Source: Embiotoca jacksoni (Eukaryota > Chordata > Actinopteri > Embiotocidae). From it: 64,000 bases of DNA. A program made the translations under genes and the position numbers. Below are positions 24,760 to 36,899 of the stretch, one piece after another. Within the stretch, counting starts at the first letter, position 1. Each line of letters starts with the position of its first letter. The notes below the pieces were generated by a model, which was not told where the DNA came from, searched no databases, and saw only the letters and a program-made list of their open reading frames with translations. Location: NCBI GenBank assembly GCA_022577435.1, contig JAKOON010000007.1, forward strand, positions 14,432,926-14,496,925, written 5' to 3'.

Positions 24760-25067
24760 TGCTACCCGGCCCTACAAGGCATGTCATGTGTATGATAATT
24801 GTTTCATAGATGCCACTCTCTCGCTCTCTCTTCTCTGTCCCCGTTTAACCTCGCTCACTCTGCGGCAGATGATTGCACAACTGTGGTGAACCTACGGTCA
24901 AGGTTTCTCCGAGACCTTCCACGTCAGTCATTCATAAGATCGCTAACTCTGCGCCAATAAGATGGAGCGCAAAGACCGCTGCTGATAGCCAACTCCTCCA
25001 CAGGGGTAAAGAAAAACAAGCATTGCCTCTCTCGCCTTGTATTCGCCTACAAATATCGCCCGAGTAA

Positions 25068-25070
<3 letters not shown>

Positions 25071-25136
<66 letters not shown>
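25071..25136 (+). repeat. (TC)33 microsatellite
   Basis: Thirty-three uninterrupted TC units over 66 bp, a polypyrimidine-polypurine mirror tract able to adopt H-DNA. The reading frames through it (Ser-Leu or Arg-Glu strings) are artefacts. Confidence 0.97.
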
Positions 25137-25140
<4 letters not shown>

Positions 25141-25277
25141 TCTCCCTCATTATCAATGCTTGGTTGCGTGTCTTACCCAGTGTACTGTAAATGCTTTCAA
25201 TAGCAATCTGGGAGGGCTTGAAGTGTTGAGATTTCCATTCTGTTGCACATTTCTCTGCACCGCTCTCCAGAAAGAGT

Positions 25278-25278
<1 letters not shown>

Positions 25279-25309
<31 letters not shown>
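25279..25309 (+). repeat. Poly(G) tract, G31
   Basis: Thirty-one consecutive G, followed by ATTGCC. It is a strong G-quadruplex former and complementary to the C25 tract 520 bp upstream. The Gly-only and Pro-only frames are artefacts. Confidence 0.95.
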
Positions 25310-25310
<1 letters not shown>

Positions 25311-27150
25311 TTGCCGGGGCTCCCCTGAGGTTGGACACCAAGCCCCCAGGCAGCCTGAACAGATTAAGTCCAGAATGGAAATTTCACGTTTCTTCAAATA
25401 TTGTTTTTATCTAGATCAAATCTATTCTGTCACGTCCTGGCCGTTCGGTTTATTTTTCTTTGTTTTCCTGCACGTTGTACATAACGGCAAGTGGAGCTGC
25501 TATCATTCATGCTATGTGTTCACGTGTTGCCAGGTTTCCTTGAGAAATGAGATGTTACATAATGCTGAGGTGTAGTTTATTTGTGTCTCTTCCTCCACCG
25601 GCACCACTTCACATTCGAGTCTGATGCAGTGGGTTGCACAGCGCCGAGCTATTCTGTGTCATACAAGCTATCGTGTGCCTTTGCAAAGCACCTGGCAAAA
25701 CTGCAAAACCACATTCAGTCTTATTCCCTCTGAGTGCCACTGCTTGTATTGCAGTTTAAGCTGGCTCTTAGACTATTCACAAAGCCAAAGAACTGTGTGA
25801 ACATCACACCAAAAAGCAGGATTTATCCTTTAATCTTTCCCTTCATTGCAGTATCAATTGACATGGGACATTCCCATTATGTGGCTTTGTTGTTAGGATT
25901 AGGGGCAGGGTCCTTTCTAATGAAATGTGGTATCTTAAATTAGAAAAAAGACGAATTAATGAATGAAAGCAGGGAAAGAATAGCTTGGAGTCACGTTTTT
26001 GTAGCAGCATGTGTGGATTGAACTCAAATTAGAATATTTTCTCACAAAAAGTGCATGAGGCTGAATTCCCTGTTCTGCACAGACCTGACTAGATATCTCT
26101 GAGCTCATGACATTTCTCTTGCCAGTACCATGCTTCCTTTGCTCTGGAGCATATCTCTGTGAGAATACCTCTGCATAAACTGATAAATTATTCTGTTGAG
26201 TTTTCGAAGACACGCTTGGCTAAATTGCTGCCAATAAACAAGACTGTGGAACCAAATCACCCTTGCAATCATCCTGCTGCTGTCACAATCCTTGAAGACA
26301 GGTACAGTGTGAAGCAGTGTAGCATTTGCTTCCCTGCAGACCTAAATCGGAAAACTACTAAGACAAATACAACTGTAAATGCTCGGGCTTGCCTTCTAAC
26401 AACCAAAGCTGCGGATGAAATGTGGCACCTGCTGTTGAAACATTTGAGGCTTAGATGCGGCTTTATGTTGATTTTCATTCTTTTGATAGTGTGGAATGTG
26501 ATAAATAATATATATCCTATTTTGACATGCCTATGTGCGCTGGCGACAGATAACATTTTTCTCCCTGGGTTTGATGTGGCTGTTAGTCATCTGTTTCTAC
26601 TTTGATGGTTGTAGCATTGAACGCAGACGCCGCTGATGGCGGCTTAATCAGAACACCAAACTTTTCAAATGGGCTCGTTTGCAGTATTTTGTTTCTAAAA
26701 TGGTTTAATCAGAGGGCCAGTTCCCCCTTTGGTGCTATCTGGCCTAGCAGATAGATTTTGGTTTTATGTACCTAGGCTTTGACATATTTGAAGTCCATTT
26801 CAATTCAAAATGCTCTTTTTGGCCCTCAAACTGCAGGTTTTACAAACAATATAACACAAACTAATTATTCACAAGCATAAAATGACTAAAGATACAAGGT
26901 ATGAGGATGTAAATAAAACAGTTTAGATTAGAGTTGCACAAATTGTTTAATATGAAGAGCCAAAAAGTAATCTGGATGGAGGGTCATGGGGCAAAAATAA
27001 ATGTTTATGTGGAATTATATTTCATTAAATTGTGATATATTTGGCTGAAAATTAACCTTTATTGGGTTGCTCTGGTTTAGATACAGTACATAATGGTCAA
27101 TATTCAGTACCACAAAGGCACATTGTACAAAACATTGCATTTAACAATTT
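25310..27150. other. Non-coding stretch, no gene recognised
   Basis: The frame at 26159-26605 is one of the longest in the window (148 codons) but has no recognisable domain, no good start context and no exon signals, so I treat it as chance. No repeat family is recognised here. Confidence 0.45.
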
Positions 27151-27160
27151 ATGCACCAAG

Positions 27161-27590
27161 GCAACCAGGTATCACACTGAGGTGTATAATGCACGCATCA
27201 GTCTCCTACAGGATATCGTATCAGTGTCACCATTTGCCTCGTCTAGGTGTGAAAAGTAAGATACTTTTAGGTTTAGGCATTAAAAACGACGTGGTTAGGT
27301 TCAGGAAATCATGGTTTGGGTGGAAATAAGTCTTTTTATGTAAGTTACGTAACGTATGTCACGTAAATTACGGAACATGCGTTGATAAACGATGTTTCCG
27401 TATGTAAGTCACTTACTTGTATCACTTATAATAAATCCACATTGACTTTCTGTCGAACATGACCTCCTTCTTTGACCCTGCTCATACATGTGTGTACTTA
27501 TCACACCCAGGCGAGAAAAAAACCCATACATGGACACTATCCTGTCGTGGACTGAGGGGTGTGGTACATGCTTTACAGACTGGGCTGACC
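27161..27590. mobile_element. Dispersed repeat family A, copy 2, with long terminal inverted repeats
   Basis: The left arm (about 27161-27260) runs from CAACCAGGTATCACACTGAG to GCCTCGTCTAGGTGTGAAAA. The right arm (about 27496-27590), reverse-complemented, gives CACACCCCTCAGTCCACGAC, then AGGATAGTG and TCGCCTGGGTGTGATAAGTA. The two arms align over about 100 bp. Between them lies the AGGTTTAGGCATTAAAAACG plus GTTACGTAACGTATG module shared with the copy at 7170. This structure fits a small foldback or MITE-like non-autonomous DNA transposon of about 430 bp. The arm sequence recurs at 60324-60455. Confidence 0.55.
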
Positions 27591-27599
27591 AATGAGACT

Positions 27600-30500
27600 G
27601 CAATAAAACCAAATTTGTTTCTGTTTGTTTTACATACTGGCGATGTAAATCACATCTCTAAGGCATAAGAATAAGTCGTTGATAATCCTACTGTAAATCC
27701 TTTTGTGATGATCACATTTTTTTTTTTTTTAAAGATTTGCACACAGACATTAGCAAGTAGAAAAGCAAAAAAACAAACGGACATTTATGATGCAGTAGTG
27801 AAATCTCAGCCAGGCACAGAGCCTTTTATCAAATATGAATCCAGTTTTTAATCCCTCATTGAAAGTAGTTTTTGTATTCAGGAATAAAGAATGAGGATAG
27901 TTAAAAGAAATGTAGGCTACTGTACTTTCAACTCAAATTTTGCACAGTTACCGTTTTGTAAAGGACATAACTGGATATTTAATAATCTAGCTGCTTCTTA
28001 TGAGGTTAGTAACACAATTGGTGGTTTTAATTTTAATTTAGGGACCAATTACCAGACAAGCATGACACCAACTCTAATAGAAAATGGTAATTAACCTAAA
28101 CCATGGACATTGTTCTGTGCTGAAGGATTGTAGGGCTTTCACTACATGTTTTATCACTGCTCTGTGACATTCATTAAACATTTCCTTTTGCTTTGAGGGA
28201 GAATGCCAGTTCCTCTTCATTGTAGAGCTGAAATAGTTAACATAAAAATAACACCAATCACCCATGTGTTCATACAATGCAACACTAGTCTCTAACTAAA
28301 TATAGTCAGTGTTGGATTGTTTTCTGACGCTTAGGGTGTTAAAGAGAGAAGTTAAAGAAACAGAAAATATGAATGAAAGGTCATTGGCCACGGAGCTCAT
28401 CAAACTGGAGAGAAAAGGAAAGCGGCATAGGATTTTTTTTTTTCTGTTCATTCAGCTGAGACACTGTGTAAGAATACTTGGCTTACATCTCATGATAGTA
28501 GGGGAAGCTCTGCATTCATAACTACTAACGATGAGTTATGTTGTTGATAAAATAATCAGAAACACTTCTTTAACACTACATGAGCTTTAACTGAAGTAAA
28601 GGTTTTAATTTAATTCCAATGAATTTTTGAAAGTTGTTTTGCCAAAAGTTGTGAATGATTAACAGGATATGTCTGAAAATCTTCAGAATATTCAATAATT
28701 TGAAAGATTTCAAACACAGCCTCTTGTGGATATTGAAATTTTTATGTTCACCATTTTGGCTGCTTTTTCTTTAAAATCTCTTAAATGGAAGTTTGTCTGA
28801 TTATGGGGTGGGATCAGAAAGTTCTGATGGTGTTCTTGTTGTGCGCCAATGGAGCGCAGCACAGTGACGTGCATGGAGCAGGAGGAAGCTATAACCCTTG
28901 TGAGTAAGTATTCCAAGTTACATTGCTTGATCAACATCATCATCTGCATTGCATAAGTTTTTGTGACCACTGATACATGCACATTTGACATGATACCAAG
29001 ACATTTGAAATGCTTCATAAAATCTACGGCATTGAAACAAACAGCCTGGTGAGGTGTTTGGAGTTTCACTCAAGTTTCAAGAAGGACATAATGTCACTAT
29101 TCAAGGTCAAAGAAGGCACATCAGATCAGGAGCACCACCAGGTGGGTTTACTTTGACATTCGCGGGTTAGAAATAGAAAATGGGCAATAACAAGTGGACA
29201 CAAAAACGTGTGTAAAGCACGTGCTGATGTTGATCAAGAGACATAACTTTGACCTCAATTGTTTTATCACTAAATTATTTCTATGATTACACTTCTGATG
29301 ATTATCACGACAATGAGGAGCTGCAGTGTGAACAGCAGCTGTGCTTGTGCTTCCAGCCACTACATTAAAATCACAGGAAAACGTAATTTTGCTCTGACGT
29401 GACTGACAACACTCACAACTGGCATGCTTTTTTCTACACAAGATTAAATACAGGAATTTTGCAAGTGCACAAAAATATCAAAGAGAAACAAGAAAGAGAA
29501 AGGGCAGGATGTAATAGCCGCTGGATAAATTGTGCTTAATCGTGTAAAAACCTTTAAAATTAATTGAGCAGCCAAATGTTACTTCATCCTGCTCATGCAT
29601 GCTTGCAGCCGTAGAGAATCTCACTGCAAAAGGAAATGGCTTTGTTCTTTGTCTCAGAGCCAGGCAAAATGTGTGGACATCATATTCATCACATCATTCT
29701 TTTTTATTAGGGCTCGTGATATTAATGTTGCAAAATGCACTTACACTGGTATGTGATTGTTCAGAGGTAGTTGTGGCAGAAAATAAATGGCGTGCTGCAG
29801 TGTTTTACTGTGACCATGTTGAACACCAACAATCAGTAATAACACAGCAATCAGCAGCTATTAAGTGGATGTGAATTTGCATAAAGCGCAGATTATTTAC
29901 ATGATCAGACTTTGCCACAATTCATCACCAAAGGCAGGAGGTTCTTGCCCTTTTACTCCTTGAGATGTTTAAGCGATGCAAAGACATGAACTACAGAACC
30001 TTTTTAAGTGGCAGTGCAGCTTCCTGTTAAGAAGTGTTATTTGACCTTTTATACACGTGGAGATCCGATGAGAAAAAAAGTCGGGTCAGTTTTCAAGAGC
30101 AGTCTGAAGTCAAAAAACATTTTTCAGATCAGTGTTAGTGTCTCGTCGCAGTTTGCTGGGCAGTAGGCGCGGACCAATATGAAACTCGGGCCACTGTATC
30201 TGCGTGGCCCGAGATTGTTAGATGACCTAGTATTCAGCCGGGGCTTCATGCTTCACAGAGCCTCTCTGCAATCTCTACTCCATGGTAGCACCCAAGAAAT
30301 TAGGGATGAGAGGGAACTACAGTAGCATTGATACATTTCATTTTTGCTCAGAGGCTGTCTCTCCCATGCAATCAAAAAGCTGGGAGCCAGAGTGTCCTGC
30401 AAAAAAAAAAAAAAAAAGAGCTATGAATCCCTGCAAAGCCATTGGGGTTTTATAGGCTATTCCCTGGGAGGCAACAATTATTCCATTATAATGAATGCAT

Positions 30501-32860
30501 GCATAACTGTGGTGTGGCATACCGCATGACCATCTTCCAGATTATGAACACATCTGATGCCGATGGCAAACATTTCAATCTCTCTAAAAATGATTGTGTG
30601 CGCTGCTGTCGCTGTGGCTCTGCTGAAGTCATCACCTTACCTTTTATAATAGCTTAGAAAAAAAAATGAGTAAAATGTCATACCTGAAAGCAACAATTTG
30701 CCTGAAATGACATTGATAAAAAATATCAACTCTGACAATACATCTTCCAGCTACACATGTATAAAGATGTTGCATATTTGTCAAAAAGGAGACAGAAATT
30801 GCAGCGCTGTGCAGTGACTACGACCACATCAAATCTACATGGCTCAGTCCCCAGAGGCTCTGGGGTTCATCCTCTTCCATCTTAACTCAACAAGGGAATC
30901 CAGTGTAAGATAAATCATATTGCTTTAAATTGAGCAATGATCTAATTTTTGAAGTGCTGAGGGACAAGAGAGAAGGGGAAAACACTGATCCTACAAAATG
31001 CAATTTTATGACTCCCTCTGTCACATCTAGTTGCTTTGTCAATTTGGCACTAACACTGCCGCCCTCGGGCCTCAGCATGGGGACGTGGAGTGTAGATGCA
31101 CCAGCCCCGGTCGCCTCCATCGCTGGAGCATGCAAGTGTCCACTTCACATCCCTTTTGCAGTGTACTGTCAGATCAAAAGGTCGCGCACAAGCAAAGTAA
31201 CAATTCCAACTATTGAACATGCTTGTAATTAAAGCTTGAAGAAACAGCGCTCCTCAAAGAGAAGCAAACGGTTTAATAACCAGGGAGGATATGCTTTTTA
31301 CCATTTGTGGCCACTCATTCGCTCACTCAAGTGCACAGCTGGTGCTGTGTGACACTAGTGAGAGTGTTGTGTTCAACTTCCAGGCTGCACTTTGCTGAAT
31401 AAGTTGTGTCACTAGGCAGAGCGGGTCTTTACTTTGTAGAGGACCATTTTACTACAGTGTTACTGATACTGAAGCTTTTGCTGGGTGGCATACAAATAAA
31501 CCAAACCAGTTGTATGCAGGCGGCATAGAATGATCGCTAAGCTGACAATAATGCTGTGTTCACTGTCAAATTTACAAAATGCTTTACACCTCAGAGACGT
31601 TAGTACTTTCTTTTAAATGTAGCTTCTGATAGACACTATTGTCCTACAATGTTATTCACAAAGGAAATGGAGGAAATGAGAAAAAAAATACATAGTTGAC
31701 AATGGTTAGACAGCTTGAAGAGCATCTCTGAAAAGAAGCATTAAATCTTTGGAAAAGGATTTTGCTTCCTCCTTGTTAAACTGAAGCGGCAGTAGCAGGA
31801 GATCGTTGCATGGCGATACACAAATGTTTTGCATTGTGGCCTCCCTATGGGTAATCTGTAAGTGCTGTATTGTTGTGTTGTTGTGTTTGTCCTGACATGC
31901 AAGAAATGCATTGTTAAATGAAAACTTGTTCTTATTCCGAGACCAGCACAAATTGTCCTTTGGTGTCGGTTCTGTGACCACCAGGTTGAAGAGGAAGTCG
32001 TGTGATGGAGTAGAAACAGTGTCAAAGTTGGGGTGGTTGGATATATCCTGGGGGATATGTCAAATTCACCAAATTTTATTTTTGTTTTTGAATGATGTGA
32101 AAAATTCCCGAAGTTCAGTCCTTCCTCTGCTGTCATTCAAACGCTAGCGCCAGCAGTTCTCTGTAGTTCCGACATTAAGGCTGTCGCCGTTTCTTTGGAG
32201 ACGTCTGAGCTTTGCATCGAGAGACAGGCGGACGCAGCCACTGAAGATGACAAAATAATATCATAAAAAGGACGTCTTGCACCTCAGTGAGATGGAAATG
32301 GTGGTCCTATGTTGAACAGACCAACGTGCTGTGAAAAGTTTGTGGCAGTCTTTTAGAATGAAAAGTAGTGGCACGGCAAACCTGAGACAAAACCATGCGG
32401 TGGAGTGGGACCAGTATGTCTCTCTAGATTCAGACGCCACCGTCCAAAAACACGAGCTGAAAAGCAGCAAACTTTAATGCCTCAATTTTCAATTTCACCC
32501 CATTTGAACAGACAGGCCACAGGTGGGAGGAAATTGCCGATGCGATGGTAGCATTGCCCCGTTCATACAACAAAATACTTGTTGTTGTTTGTTGGTGTTG
32601 CACAGATGTGGTGTATTGTTTCTGTTCATTACGTGAATTGTTCATGACACTGAAAAGAATAGTGACTTAATTTTTTGTCCATCAGTGAGACGTCTGCATG
32701 CATTTCTTAATGCAAGTAATTTAAGCAGATAAAGTAGATTATCTGACATATGTAATGTTACTTGTGTAAAATTACTTTTTTTTTTTAACCCCATGAGCTT
32801 TTTCTGCACCGAACCACGCAGTTTTGGGCACGTCTGTGTTTCTGAGTCGTATTTGATGCT
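27600..32860. other. Non-coding stretch, no gene recognised
   Basis: More than 5 kb without a recognisable gene. It contains A/T runs (T12 near 27718, A17 near 30402) and a perfect short hairpin at 30185 (listed separately). The overlapping frames at 30930-31232 and 31741-32136 show no domain and no splice context. Confidence 0.5.
30185..30213. other. Perfect 10-bp GC-rich hairpin
   Basis: CTCGGGCCAC at 30185-30194 is exactly complementary to GTGGCCCGAG at 30204-30213, with a 9-nt loop (TGTATCTGC). The stem is GC-rich in an AT-rich neighbourhood. It does not match a vertebrate microRNA precursor I know, and the flanks pair only weakly, so it could equally be a remnant of a small inverted-repeat element. 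Confidence 0.5.
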
Positions 32861-32864
32861 CTGG

Positions 32865-33361
32865 GATGAGAATTGGGTTGGAAAGATTGCAAGCCCGTTA
32901 AGTGGTAACCAACCGTGACATCACCCATTAATTTGTAAACTGCCATCGTGAATCCTTGAGTTCGGATTTTGGCCGTCACCAAATTGTTTTGGACCATATT
33001 TGGACGAGCTTGCCGGGGAGTGAGCGCTGGATCTGACTCGATCTGATTGGGAACCTGAGGACACTATGCCCCGCCCACCTATAGAGTAAACCTGACTGCA
33101 CCACAGGCCTGTCAATCGGGTAGACATCCCCCCCTCCGCCCTCCCCAAATATACCACTTTTTGAGGCCTAAAGTCTCATTAATAATGGGATTATTTCAGA
33201 TGGAAAAGAGAAGTAATGTGGTGTGACTTTAGCGAATGACACCGTTATGACTTGTAGAAATCCCCTAGTGGTACTCAGTGGTATTGCAGTTTAAGGCACT
33301 TCCGCAATGGTGTTACTTTTCAAACTTGGAAGCTGCGTCCACTTTTATATACAGTCTATGA
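32865..33361 (+). repeat. Percomorph dispersed repeat ending TTTATATACAGTCTATG
   Basis: The segment reads in order: GTGACATCACCCATTAATTT, CCATATTTGGACGAGC, GACACTATGCCCCGCCCACC, GGCCTGTCAATC, TCATTAATAATGGGATTATT, AGAAATCCCCTAGTGG, GCAGTTTAAGGCACTTCCGC and finally CTTTTATATACAGTCTATG at about 33342-33360. This order of words is a high-copy percomorph element as I remember it, with the last motif as its standard 3' end. It is non-coding. Superfamily is not assigned. Confidence 0.7.
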
Positions 33362-33873
33362 ATCCAGTTTGTGAAATCTATCCAATTTTTGGCCATGTCT
33401 GTATGCCTGATGTTGCTGCTACCTAATATGTGCAGTGAGTAGAGGATGCTGATCTTCATGGCCGCGGCCGATTAACGTGATAAAGATGGTTACTGTGATA
33501 AATCTGAAACCCCAGCAGCGTGATATCCAGTAACGCCCGAGTCTGTCCGAGCTCCGGGCTTAATGTCACAAAGTGCCTTTGTAGGATTCAGCAGCAGTCG
33601 CTGCATAGGTTTCCATTTAATATTGACTGTGACATTTTCACCTTTTGGATGAATTTTCCAGATTAGTGTTACTCTCTATCTGTGTACTGGTGGAGGCTCA
33701 ATAAGCACACAGGAGGAGTTCAATACGGAGGATAAATAATCTGCTTAGAAATGGCGGGAGAGGAGTGTCAGCCTTCATCTTCTCTGTGCTCTGTGGAGGT
33801 GTCTGTGGCCTTGACAACAACATTACATGCTCACCGGGCAAGGTGAGCAACACCACCTCCCCCTCCCCCTAAT

Positions 33874-35410
<1,537 letters not shown>

Positions 35411-35413
35411 TCT

Positions 35414-35741
35414 CCAAAAGATTCCTCCAGCTCCGCTGTCACAAGGACAGATACAGGAGATCATTCCTGCCGACCGCAATTAGACTGTACAATAACTCAC
35501 CTCTGGCAAAATCCATCACATAACAATAACACTGTTGACTGTGTTTCTTGTTTGTTTGTATATAATATATATAGATATATACTGTACTGTATATACTGTG
35601 CATTTTATATTTTATATTTATATTTTTTACTGCTATTTTTGCTGCTATTTTATTGCTTTTCTATTGTTCTATTATTATCTTATTGCTTCTGTATGCTGCT
35701 GTAGCGAAAAAAATGTCCCCTCGGGGATTAATAAAGTAACT
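35414..35741 (+). mobile_element. 5'-truncated Rex1-like LINE (RT C-terminus plus 3' UTR)
   Basis: From about 35414 the + strand translates to LQLRCHKDRYRRSFLPTAIR followed by LYNNSPLAKSIT and a stop. DRYRRSFLPxAIRLxN is the hallmark C terminus of many fish non-LTR reverse transcriptases. An AT-rich 3' UTR follows and ends in CCCCTCGGGG plus ATTAATAAAGTA, then a (CCTAA)n tail. The same 3' motif occurs at 6061. Only the last 3-5% of a full element is present, so it cannot move by itself. Assignment to Rex1 (CR1 clade) rather than another LINE is from memory. Confidence 0.7.
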
Positions 35742-35796
35742 ACCTAACCTAACCTAACCTAACCTAACCTAACCTAACCTAACCTAACCTAACCTA
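35742..35796 (+). repeat. (CCTAA)n pentanucleotide tail, about 10-11 units
   Basis: A perfect run of CCTAA/AACCT units directly follows the LINE 3' end at about 35741. Such microsatellite tails are generated at LINE 3' ends during target-primed reverse transcription. The unit equals the complement of the arthropod telomere repeat TTAGG; here that is best taken as coincidence, because vertebrate telomeres are TTAGGG. Confidence 0.95.
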
Positions 35797-35799
35797 CCT

Positions 35800-36540
35800 G
35801 TTTGACCTGGTGTTGCTGTCTGACTGCAGGAAATCACTCCTCTGCACCACACAGCACCCACCGGGACACATCCACTTCTTTATAAGAGGATTTCTTTTTT
35901 TTTTTTTTTACATCTTCAAAGGATACTAATTTGAAATTCAAATTTTGCAGACATGTTTCACTACACGCAATAAAGAGCCTGCTTGAAAATAGTCTGTCAA
36001 AATAACTACAAAAACGATGTTTATTTAATATCTTCAGACACCTCGTTTAGGTGCAGCAAGCAGTTAGAAGTGGGCAGGACAAATTCCATACATGCAGTCT
36101 CCCCAGCGTTTTCAGCAGCTATCACCTATACAAGAGTGTTCATTATGCAGAGCATTAGCAGGAATTCTTTCAGATCTGCAGGATTTGGATAATGTGACAC
36201 AATAAGGAGAATAAGGAGACATTGTGCTCCTTTCAGAAATGGGTTAATGCATTTCCCTCTACTTTTCAAAGGCATCGCTTTTGGCAAGAAAGAGACCTTA
36301 TTTAAATTTTTTTTTTTTTTTATCTTGCTTCTTTTAAATCATTAATATAATGTTTATTTTTGAGAGAAAAAAAAGACAGCTGGGTTAAACAAAATCCTAA
36401 AAAACAACGGGAGTTTCTCGAGCAATCTGTCACACAAAATAACAGAGTCCATGTAAGTGCACAAATGATAGATATGAATTAGAAGTGACTTCATTCACCC
36501 AGTATGTCCCATAATTTATATTTATATTTATATATTTTTT
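35800..36540. other. Non-coding stretch, T-rich
   Basis: Contains two T-runs (about 35890-35909 and 36307-36320) and otherwise AT-rich unique DNA. On the minus strand it lies downstream of the candidate exon at 36542-36883 and would be its 3' UTR. No canonical AATAAA is seen on that strand within the first 60 nt. Confidence 0.4.
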
Positions 36541-36541
36541 A

Positions 36542-36883
36542 CTATTCATTTGTGAAAGATGACTTGACTCTGGTCCTTTGGTGGATCCCTCCTGCCTGCA
36601 GGATTTTGTCCCAGAACTGCTTCACCTCCTTGATGTATGTCAGGGCTGCAGGTGTAAGCTTCTTGGCCACAGCTTCGAAGTGTGGGAGGAATTTTTTCTC
36701 CCTCCTCCCCGAAGTCCCATTTGCACTGGAGCCACCCACTTCTGGGACTGACAAGTGCATTTCCAGCGTGCCTGCAGCCAGTTTGCACATGGATTTATGT
36801 CTGTGGGGTTGGACAGGGTCCCTCCACTGTGGCGGGATCATCATGTCATCATGGTCTCTTTGTTTCTCGTCTCCCTTCAAACC
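36542..36883 (-). CDS. Orphan open exon, unidentified protein or retro-derived fragment
   Basis: On the minus strand, TGATCTTACTAGCAG gives a plausible 3' splice acceptor ending at 36884. The exon then stays open for 113 codons and stops (TAG) at 36542. The translation looks protein-like and well mixed: it starts GLKGDEKQRDHDD, then PPQWRDPVQPHRHKSMCKLA, a Gly/Ser-rich linker with RREKKFLPHFEAVAKK, the amphipathic LTPAALTYIKEVKQFWDKIL, and ends VKSSFTNE. Base composition is clearly richer in GC than the flanks. In favour of a real or once-real exon: composition, acceptor and open length. Against: no polyadenylation signal, no neighbouring exon found, and a TAG codon two codons upstream that blocks any longer frame. 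It could be a terminal exon, a decayed retrocopy or an ORF from an unrecognised transposon. Confidence 0.3.
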   Translation of the reverse strand, partial: GLKGDEKQRDHDDMMIPPQWRDPVQPHRHKSMCKLAAGTLEMHLSVPEVGGSSANGTSGRREKKFLPHFEAVAKKLTPAALTYIKEVKQFWDKILQAGGIHQRTRVKSSFTNE

Positions 36884-36899
36884 CTGCTAGTAAGATCAC

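Noticed and set aside
26159..26605. 148-codon + strand open frame
   Set aside because: No recognisable domain, no splice or promoter context, overlapping an opposite-strand frame. The hydrophobic C-terminal run simply reflects T-rich DNA. Length alone is not enough in a 64-kb window.
35742..35796. Interstitial telomere array
   Set aside because: The unit is CCTAA (TTAGG), not the vertebrate CCCTAA (TTAGGG), and the array starts exactly at a LINE 3' end, which explains it.
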